A stretch of 22,078 bases of DNA from Bacteroidales bacterium. GTDB taxonomy: Bacteria; Bacteroidota; Bacteroidia; Bacteroidales; Bacteroidaceae. How positions within the stretch are numbered: the first letter of the stretch is position 1; the number at the start of each line of letters is the position of its first letter. The stretch is taken from positions 1-22,078 of the forward strand of contig SFPC01000022.1 of assembly GCA_004552195.1 (NCBI GenBank). Direction: 5' to 3'. The notes beneath the pieces were generated by a model. The model was given only the letters and a program-made list of their open reading frames with translations. It made no database searches and was not told where the DNA came from. Both the position numbers and the translations under genes were made by a program. Positions 16,529 to 22,078 of the stretch are shown in pieces.

Positions 16529-16574
16529 AGCTCAGCCCGGAATGCGACTTTTATATCGCACTCCGGGCTGAGCT
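16529..16574. terminator. 19-bp hairpin downstream of pyrF, likely bidirectional terminator
   Basis: AGCTCAGCCCGGAATGCGA (16529-16547) pairs with 16556-16574 with one mismatch, around an 8-nt loop. A TTTTAAGTTTTAAG stretch follows after a few bases. It stands about 107 bp after pyrF and between convergent transcription units, so transcription termination is the simplest explanation. Confidence 0.55.
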
Positions 16575-16682
16575 TGAATTTTAAGTTTTAAGCTGAAAAG
16601 TTAGGGGTTTTGAGTTTAGGGGTTTAGGGGTTGAACCTCGGACTTTTCGGGCTTAATTATATTTACTACTGTACTTACACGC

Positions 16683-16838
16683 TTAATAAGTTTGTGCGGT
16701 TGCGGAGCCGGTCGTTTTACCGGCTTTTGTCAAACGGTTTAATTCTGTTTGGAGGGTTTGGCACATCGTGCCGTTGCCCATGGCTCTGTATCGGTCGATG
16801 CGATAACGGAGCATAACGATGTTTTTGTTCTGTTCCAT
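16683..16838 (-). CDS. Possible 51-residue small protein
   Basis: A short minus-strand reading frame begins MEQNKNIVMLRYRIDRYRAM and ends TGSATAQTY. It has a predicted basic, helix-prone N-terminal half and no membrane segment. About 80 bases upstream, the minus strand has TAAATTTG (16917-16924), a match to the -7 consensus. I do not recognise the family with certainty. It lies in an otherwise gene-free 740-bp gap downstream of fusA2, and its composition looks more coding-like than the surrounding DNA. It may still be a chance frame. Confidence 0.4.
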   Translation of the reverse strand: MEQNKNIVMLRYRIDRYRAMGNGTMCQTLQTELNRLTKAGKTTGSATAQTY

Positions 16839-16916
16839 GTTTAGTTTTCGTCTTGTTGCCCTCCGCCTTTCGGGGGGCAGGGTTTATAATCCGTGTTTGG
16901 TGCTTGTTTTCAATGG

Positions 16917-16924
16917 CAAATTTA
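16917..16924 (-). promoter_or_regulatory. Possible -7 box for the small protein
   Basis: TAAATTTG on the minus strand fits TAnnTTTG and lies about 80 nt before the ATG of the 51-codon frame. No clear TTG -33 element is seen about 20 nt upstream, so support is weak. Confidence 0.25.
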
Positions 16925-17061
16925 GTGTATGAAATGGTTTGCGGCCTTGATTGGGGATGACAAAAAGATGAAATTGGGGCATTTTTTGCTTTCGACGAGG
17001 GGTTATGCAAGGCGTGGTTGACAGACGGGGGAGAAAAAATGAAGGCTATTAGGTATATATG

Positions 17062-17160
17062 GTTTAAGGTTATAAAGTAACTGTGAGAACGGGGAAACTT
17101 AATATCCGCCATTCTGTGAGTTGCTTTATAACCTTATAACCTAAGCTCTTAAATCCTTAG
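17062..17160. repeat. Family 2 AT-rich inverted repeat, copy 2 (after fusA2)
   Basis: AAGGTTATAAAG (17066-17077) is exactly complementary to CTTTATAACCTT (17124-17135), with AACT/AGTT continuing the stem. It resembles the repeat after the DUF6048 gene in both arms and layout, but has a different core. It lies directly downstream of the fusA2 stop codon and may form its transcript end. Confidence 0.55.
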
Positions 17161-17163
17161 AAT

Positions 17164-19323
17164 TTACTTTTCTTCGGCGAGTTCTTGTTCGTGTTGTTGT
17201 ACAAGTTTAGCCTGGAGGTCGGTGGGCACGAGTTCGTAGGAGGCGAACTTCATGATGAATGAAGCGCGGCCACCGGTGAGTGAGCTAAGAGTGGTGGCGT
17301 AAGAAGACATCTCGTTGAGGGGCACTTTGGCCTGGAGCTTTTCGTAGCCGTTCTCGCTGCTCATGCCGATAATCATGCCTCGACGTCCCTGGAGGTCGCT
17401 CATGACATCACCGAGTTTGTCGGCGGGTACGAAGACTTCGACATCATAAATGGGTTCGAGGATTTTCGGACCAGCTTCTTTGAATGCTTGGCTAAAGGCA
17501 TTGCGGCCTGCAAGCATGAAGGAGAGTTCGTTGGAGTCAACGGGGTGCATCTTGCCGTCGTAAACAACCACACGGACATCACGGGCGTAGCTTCCGGTGA
17601 GCGGTCCCTGCTCCATGCGGCTCATTACACCTTTCAGAATGGCGGGCATGAAGCGTGCGTCAATGGCACCACCCACAACGGAGTTGATGAATACGAGCTT
17701 GCCGCCCCATTCCAAGGGAATCTCTTCCTTACCCTTGATGGCCACGCGGATTTCCTGGTTTCCTACCTTATAAACAGTGGGATCAGGCATTCCTTCGCTG
17801 TAGGGCTCAACGATAAGGTGAACTTCACCGAACTGGCCTGCACCGCCGCTCTGCTTTTTGTGGCGATAGTCGGCACGTGCCATACGGGTGATGGTTTCGC
17901 GATAAGGAATGCGCTGGGGATAGAACTCAACAGGAATCTTGTCAAGGTTCTCCAAACGCCACTTGAGGGTGCGGAGGTGGAACTCGCCTTGTCCGTGAAC
18001 GAGGATTTGGCGCAACTCTTTGCTCTGCTCCACTTGCCACGTGGGGTCTTCCTGACGCATGCGGCTCAGGGCAGCCATCATCTTTTCGGTGTCGGCCTCG
18101 TTGAGGGCACGGATGGCACGGGTGAATTTGGGGTTGGGGTATTTGATGAAGTTGAAGCGATTTTCGCAGTCCTTCGCGTTGAGGGTGTTGCCGGTGCGCA
18201 CATCTTTAAGCTTGACGGTACAACCTATGTCGCCGGCTGAGAGTTGTTCCACTTTCTCACGATTGGCACCGGAACATACAAAGAGCTGTGCCATACGCTC
18301 CTTGGAACCGCGGTCGGAATTGGTGAGGTCGTCGCCTTCATGAACGGTACCGCTCATCACCTTGAAGTATTGCACTTCGCCGATGTGGGGTTCCACGCCG
18401 GTTTTGAAGAAGTAGATGGAAGTGGGGCCTTCGGGGTCGAGCTTGACTTCCTGACCGCGCGTGTTATGAACGGGAGGCATTTCGTCAACAAAGGGTACTA
18501 CGTTGCCAAGGAATTCCATCAAACGTCCTACGCCCATGTTCTTGGAAGCACAAACGCAGAACACGGGGAAGATACTGCGCGTTACCATACCTTTGCGGAT
18601 GCCTTCGCGCATTTCGTCTTCGGTGAGTTGTTCGGTTTCAAAGAATTTCTCCATCAGCCCTTCGTCGTTTTCAGCGGCTGCCTCAACGAGAGCGCGATGC
18701 ATGGCTTCAGCGCGTTCTTTTTCTGCTTCGGGAATATCTTCTAAGGTTGGCTCACCTCCTTCGGGCTTCCAGGTGAGTTTCTTCATGAGGATGACGTCGA
18801 TGAGCTCGTGGAAGTCGGGTCCGGTCTGTACGGGGTACTGTACGGGCACCACTTTGTTTCCATAAATGACTTGCAGGTTTTCTACGACCTGGTCATAGTC
18901 GGTGTTCTCACTGTCGAGTTGGTTAACGAGGAAGATGACGGGTTTGCTGAGTTTCTCGGTGTAGCGGAAGTGGTTCTGGGTGCCTACTTCGGGACCGAAG
19001 TTGCCGTTGATGAGCAGGAGGGCAGTATCGGTTACGTTAAGGGCGGTGAGGGCTGCGCCAACGAAGTCGTCTGAACCCGGGCAGTCGATGATGTTGAGTT
19101 TCTTGCCTGCCCACTCCGTATGGAATACGGTTGAGAAGACGGAGTAGCCATAGTCCTGCTCTACGGGGAAGTAGTCGGAGACGGTGTTCTTGGCGGTGAT
19201 GCGTCCGCGCCGTTTGATTTGACCACACTCAAAAAGCAAGGCTTCGGTCAGTGTGGTCTTACCCGAGCCGTCGTTACCGAGAAGTGCAATGTTTTTGATT
19301 TCGTGAGAATTGTAGACTTTCAT
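17164..19323 (-). CDS. fusA2: EF-G2-type elongation factor G paralogue with altered GTPase centre
   Basis: Ribosomal translocase of the EF-G family, 719 residues, with the GTPase domain followed by domains II to V. The P-loop is GNDGSGKT (16-23), not the GHIDAGKT form of standard EF-G. The switch I sequence, usually RGITI, reads DYGYSV (57-62). G3 reads DCPGSDDF (80-87), so the catalytic histidine of DTPGHVDF is serine (S84). G4 is NQLD (134-137). This agrees with the second EF-G of Bacteroides, reported to drive translation without GTP hydrolysis during carbon starvation. The housekeeping fusA should be elsewhere. It lies downstream of the histidine kinase gene on the same strand, with a 142-bp gap. 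Confidence 0.88.
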   Translation of the reverse strand: MKVYNSHEIKNIALLGNDGSGKTTLTEALLFECGQIKRRGRITAKNTVSDYFPVEQDYGYSVFSTVFHTEWAGKKLNIIDCPGSDDFVGAALTALNVTDTALLLINGNFGPEVGTQNHFRYTEKLSKPVIFLVNQLDSENTDYDQVVENLQVIYGNKVVPVQYPVQTGPDFHELIDVILMKKLTWKPEGGEPTLEDIPEAEKERAEAMHRALVEAAAENDEGLMEKFFETEQLTEDEMREGIRKGMVTRSIFPVFCVCASKNMGVGRLMEFLGNVVPFVDEMPPVHNTRGQEVKLDPEGPTSIYFFKTGVEPHIGEVQYFKVMSGTVHEGDDLTNSDRGSKERMAQLFVCSGANREKVEQLSAGDIGCTVKLKDVRTGNTLNAKDCENRFNFIKYPNPKFTRAIRALNEADTEKMMAALSRMRQEDPTWQVEQSKELRQILVHGQGEFHLRTLKWRLENLDKIPVEFYPQRIPYRETITRMARADYRHKKQSGGAGQFGEVHLIVEPYSEGMPDPTVYKVGNQEIRVAIKGKEEIPLEWGGKLVFINSVVGGAIDARFMPAILKGVMSRMEQGPLTGSYARDVRVVVYDGKMHPVDSNELSFMLAGRNAFSQAFKEAGPKILEPIYDVEVFVPADKLGDVMSDLQGRRGMIIGMSSENGYEKLQAKVPLNEMSSYATTLSSLTGGRASFIMKFASYELVPTDLQAKLVQQHEQELAEEK

Positions 19324-19465
19324 GGAAACTAAAGCGATTTAAAGTTTATGATTATGCGTCCCGTGATTGCGCTTTGCGAAGTGGTTCGTTCGTGTCGGAA
19401 CATGAGCAAAACGCAATAACCGGGGCGAAATTTAGGTTTTTATATTGTATATACCAAAATTATGA

Positions 19466-20638
19466 TTAGAAAAAATCAATTTGAAAGGTTGTTCCTTGCC
19501 CGGGAGTACTTTCTTTTACGTATATATGTCCGTGATGGTATTCGTGGATGATGCGCTTGGCTAAGGAGAGTCCGAGGCCCCATCCGCGTTTTTTGGTAGT
19601 AAATCCGGGTTTGAAAACGGTTTTGAAACGGCTTCGAGGTATGCCTCGTCCGGTGTCTTTTATGAGTATGCTCGCTCCTCTGAGCTGTGCGCGGGCTGTG
19701 AGGGTGATGCTGCCGGTGCCTTGCATGGCGTCGACGGCATTTTTACAAAGATTTTCCACCACCCACTCAAACAGCGGGGGGCAGACTCGTGCGGGCAGTG
19801 GATGGGGTGGCAGGTCGAGGGTAATACGGACTTTCTGCGAGGTTCGGGGGCGCATGTAGTCGGCCACAGCTTGGAGGAGGGGGCAAAGGTCTGCGGTTTC
19901 TAATTCGGGGGCTGAGCCTATTTTGGAAAATCGCTCGGCGATGAGCTGTAGACGCCTGACATCTTTGTCCATTTCAGGCAGGAGGGCGTCGTCGGGGTAG
20001 GTTTCGCGCAATACTTCGCTCCAAGCCATGAGGGCTGAAATGGGGGTGCCAAGCTGATGGGCCGTTTCGCGCGATAAACCTACCCAGACACGGTTTTGCT
20101 CGGCTTTCTTGGATGCTAACAAGGCTACGAGGGCTGCGAGGACTACTAAACCTACGAGGCCGAGCTGCACATAGGGGTATACGGTCAGACGACGCAGCAT
20201 CACGGACTCGGTGTAATAGACCATGATGTAATCGGGCTGGGCTTCGGTGTGTGGCGATGTGGTTAAATCCATGCGCATGGCGTGACCCTGATGCTGCATT
20301 AAATGTAGAGCGTTTCGGAGCGTTTGGAGGGAATCGGTACCTGCGGGAGCAGGGGTGAGATTGCGCATGGCTAACACTTGGCCGTCGGCTCCGGTTACGA
20401 TTACGGGTATAGTGTGGTTGCTGTTGATTACTTTGAGAACGAGGTTGAGGTCGGTGTGTTCGTCAGCGGCTTGTAACGAACGCATAGCTTCAGCCCATAC
20501 TTCCATCTTGCCTACTTCTTCTTCGAGCAGACGGTCGGTGAGACGGTGGGAGTAGAGCAATGAGCCAATGGAGATGATTGCTGTGGCAATGGCCAAAGCC
20601 CACTTGATGACTTGCGTGTTGAGTGTGAAATTGCGCAT
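19466..20638 (-). CDS. Membrane-bound sensor histidine kinase
   Basis: Two-component sensor kinase of 390 residues from ATG at 20638; a TTG four codons earlier is less likely. A transmembrane helix at about 10-29 and another at about 157-176 flank a periplasmic domain of about 125 residues. No HAMP domain is evident. The dimerisation motif SRETAHQLGTPISAL carries the phospho-accepting histidine (H194). The ATPase domain has ENLCKNAVDAM (N box, 295-305), DTGRGIP (328-334) and GWGLGLSLAKR (352-362). No response regulator is encoded in the window, so the partner is unknown. The gene begins 17 bp after engB ends, indicating an operon. Confidence 0.92.
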   Translation of the reverse strand: MRNFTLNTQVIKWALAIATAIISIGSLLYSHRLTDRLLEEEVGKMEVWAEAMRSLQAADEHTDLNLVLKVINSNHTIPVIVTGADGQVLAMRNLTPAPAGTDSLQTLRNALHLMQHQGHAMRMDLTTSPHTEAQPDYIMVYYTESVMLRRLTVYPYVQLGLVGLVVLAALVALLASKKAEQNRVWVGLSRETAHQLGTPISALMAWSEVLRETYPDDALLPEMDKDVRRLQLIAERFSKIGSAPELETADLCPLLQAVADYMRPRTSQKVRITLDLPPHPLPARVCPPLFEWVVENLCKNAVDAMQGTGSITLTARAQLRGASILIKDTGRGIPRSRFKTVFKPGFTTKKRGWGLGLSLAKRIIHEYHHGHIYVKESTPGQGTTFQIDFF

Positions 20639-20655
20639 GATGCCGCTCAAAATTA

Positions 20656-21300
20656 CTACAGGGAAGGTGATTGGTCTGGCTGATTATCCCTATTGGCCTG
20701 CTTTTTCAATTCATCGTTTATAGTTTGTATGTAATTGAGTATGTCTTCTCGTCCCCGTTCGGTTTCGCTGCTGGTTACGAAATGGGGCGGCAGTGTTTCC
20801 CACTCCGCTTGCAGTGTTTTCAGGAAGAGGCTGACATTGGTTGACAGCTTTGAGGGCTTGTTTTTGTCGGCTTTGGTGAAAACGATACAGAAGGGCACGC
20901 CGTTTTCACCCAGAAAACGAATGAAGTCCAAATCGATGGGTTGGGGCGACAAACGTGAGTCGATAAGCACGAAGAGGCAGGTGAGCTGGGGGCGCTGGAG
21001 CACGTAACCTTGAATGAGGTGCTGGAGTTTGACCAGGTCGCGCTTGCTGCGTTTGGCATAGCCGTAACCGGGAAGGTCAACCAGGTACCAGGATTGGTTG
21101 ATGATGAAATGGTTGATGAGCATGGTTTTCCCGGGCGTGGATGAGGTGCAAGCAAGCCCCTTACGTGCAGTAAGCATGTTGATAAGGCTGCTTTTGCCTA
21201 CGTTGCTCCTACCAATAAAGGCGTATTCGGGCTTGTCGCCTGCTGGACAGTGGGTTACGGAGCTATTGCTGATAGAGAATTCTGCCGATTTTATTTGCAT
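20656..21300 (-). CDS. engB: Ribosome biogenesis GTPase EngB/YsxC/YihA
   Basis: Essential GTPase in large ribosomal subunit assembly; also called YihA or YsxC. The start is placed at ATG 21300, giving 214 residues, because the longer open frame upstream covers the intergenic promoter region and has no family similarity. Motifs with this start: G1 GRSNVGKSS at 30-38, G3 DLPGYG at 75-80, G4 TKAD at 142-145 and G5 TSSE at 176-179. The segment [10 protein letters not shown] carries the switch region. The C-terminus is slightly extended and polar. It is the first gene of the engB-kinase unit and diverges from recR. Confidence 0.94.
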   Translation of the reverse strand: MQIKSAEFSISNSSVTHCPAGDKPEYAFIGRSNVGKSSLINMLTARKGLACTSSTPGKTMLINHFIINQSWYLVDLPGYGYAKRSKRDLVKLQHLIQGYVLQRPQLTCLFVLIDSRLSPQPIDLDFIRFLGENGVPFCIVFTKADKNKPSKLSTNVSLFLKTLQAEWETLPPHFVTSSETERGREDILNYIQTINDELKKQANRDNQPDQSPSL

Positions 21301-21366
21301 GTTGTTGGGATTTGATGTTTGGAAGCGACAAAGGGGCAATTTGGCTTTTTTCCTTACCGTCGACGG

Positions 21367-21394
21367 CAAAGTTAAGCCAAATGCACTAACTTTG
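21367..21394. promoter_or_regulatory. Back-to-back -7 boxes between engB and recR
   Basis: The minus strand reads TAACTTTG at 21374-21367 (towards engB) and the plus strand reads TAACTTTG at 21387-21394 (towards recR). Both match TAnnTTTG. The two identical octamers face away from each other within 28 bp, so polymerase binding for the two genes would overlap. The -33 elements are not clear on either side. Confidence 0.4.
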
Positions 21395-21425
21395 CGCGTC
21401 AAATCTATAAAAAAGAACCAAAAGG

Positions 21426-22034
21426 ATGGACAATCCATACGCCTCAACGCTGCTGGAACGGGCTGTGCAGGAACTCTCGCGCCTTCCGGGCGTGGGCAGA
21501 AAGACGGCGCTGCGTTTTGCCCTTTTTCTGCTGAAAACGGAACCGGAGGCTGTGAAGGGCTTTTGCGATAGCATATTTAATCTGCGTACTCAAGTGAAAC
21601 ATTGCCGGGTGTGCCACAATCTTTCTGACACGGAGGTGTGCCATATCTGCTCGAACCCTCGTCGCGACAAAAGTACAATCTGTGTGGTGGAGAATATTCA
21701 CAGCGTGATGTGCATTGAGCAAACTGGAGTGTTCAATGGTCTATACCACGTGCTGGGAGGCGTTATTTCTCCCATGGACGGCATCGGACCGGCTGATTTG
21801 ACGCTCGATGCGCTGTTTGAAAGGGTGGAACATGAGGATGTGAAGGAAATCATTTTGGCCCTGAACCCTACGATTGAGGGCGACACAACGAACTTTTTCA
21901 TCTCACGCCGACTGGCCGGCACACCGACAAAGATTTCTGTGCTGGCACGAGGGGTTAGCGTGGGGGATGATTTGGAATATACTGACGAAGTAACTTTAGG
22001 ACGTTCACTCATTGGACGCACTCCTCTGAAATAA
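21426..22034 (+). CDS. recR: Recombination protein RecR
   Basis: Acts with RecO (and RecF) to load RecA on gapped DNA during recombinational repair. The 202 residues are full length. A helix-hairpin-helix with [13 protein letters not shown] lies near the N-terminus. A C4 zinc finger follows at C60, C63, C72 and C75. A Toprim domain runs from about 83 to 175 with VVEN and the [12 protein letters not shown] segment, and the C-terminal [12 protein letters not shown] is intact. The ATG is preceded by AAAAGG. The gene diverges from engB. Confidence 0.96.
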   Translation: MDNPYASTLLERAVQELSRLPGVGRKTALRFALFLLKTEPEAVKGFCDSIFNLRTQVKHCRVCHNLSDTEVCHICSNPRRDKSTICVVENIHSVMCIEQTGVFNGLYHVLGGVISPMDGIGPADLTLDALFERVEHEDVKEIILALNPTIEGDTTNFFISRRLAGTPTKISVLARGVSVGDDLEYTDEVTLGRSLIGRTPLK

Positions 22035-22042
22035 ACTTTTTA

Positions 22043-22078
22043 ATGAAGAATAAACCTTTTTTCTACGCCCGCTTGCTT
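22043..22078 (+). CDS. Start of an unidentified gene, cut by the window edge
   Basis: An ATG 8 bp after the recR stop opens a frame of 12 codons that reads MKNKPFFYARLL and continues past the end of the window. A lysine-rich start followed by hydrophobic residues would suit a membrane or secreted protein. Too little is present to name it. Close spacing suggests cotranscription with recR. Confidence 0.45.
   Translation, partial: MKNKPFFYARLL

Noticed and set aside
16707..16724. GCCGGT/ACCGGC hairpin followed by TTTT as a terminator
   Set aside because: It lies inside the candidate 51-codon gene, and the T-run is short and on the plus strand, where no transcript is expected beyond the stronger hairpin at 16529-16574.
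16717..17112. 131-codon minus-strand frame downstream of fusA2
   Set aside because: Composition is unlike a protein gene, it runs through the family 2 repeat, and the better-looking 51-codon frame occupies part of it in another phase.
17488..18240. 250-codon plus-strand frame inside fusA2
   Set aside because: It is the antisense shadow of a highly conserved elongation factor gene.
21301..21447. N-terminal extension of EngB by 49 residues
   Set aside because: It would cover the divergent promoter region and overlap the recR start, and the extension lacks family similarity; ATG 21300 begins the normal MQIKSAEF start.

Overview
The window looks like chromosomal DNA of a Bacteroidales bacterium, most likely a Prevotella-type species. 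The evidence is the families present (DUF5686, DUF4199, DUF6048 and DUF6452 proteins, a second EF-G paralogue, the engB/histidine kinase pair, a type 2 PyrF), Bacteroidetes-type promoters with TAnnTTTG -7 boxes, and intergenic spaces full of short AT-rich inverted repeats. I found no rRNA, tRNA, intact transposase, phage gene or CRISPR array.

Layout. 1-840 has no gene but carries several hairpins and decayed intergenic repeats. 823-3388 is a thiamin operon: promoter, TPP riboswitch, thiE, thiC. The riboswitch is followed by a hairpin that buries the thiE Shine-Dalgarno sequence. 3506-8931 (+) holds nudC (NADH pyrophosphatase), a RelA/SpoT-family (p)ppGpp synthetase with a degenerate hydrolase domain, and a DUF5686 outer-membrane protein. 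9083-14045 (-) holds, in transcription order, a DUF4199 membrane protein, a family 2 glycosyltransferase, a DUF6452 lipoprotein, a DUF6048 outer-membrane protein, ApbE and a Crp/Fnr regulator. 14265-14568 is the broken 3' remnant of a PfkB sugar kinase. 14734-15172 is a 440-bp palindromic array of GTGTGAAGG hairpins with long imperfect terminal inverted repeats. 15272-15552 holds a second copy of the hairpin repeat seen at 115-177 and a duplicated 71-bp promoter module that leads into pyrF (15594-16421). 16683-16838 (-) may encode a 51-residue protein. 17164-21300 (-) is engB, an orphan sensor kinase and an EF-G2-type factor whose catalytic histidine is replaced. recR (+) and the first codons of another gene close the window.

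Genes and themes. Most genes are housekeeping or starvation related: thiamin synthesis, NAD/RNA turnover, (p)ppGpp synthesis, pyrimidine synthesis, periplasmic flavinylation, ribosome assembly, alternative translocation and DNA repair. The less ordinary content is mainly non-coding. Several families of short inverted repeats begin at or very near stop codons at most of the gene 3' ends, and the hairpin array at 14.7-15.2 kb resembles a MITE or REPIN cluster. These repeats, the sequestering riboswitch and the non-canonical EF-G are the main points worth following up.
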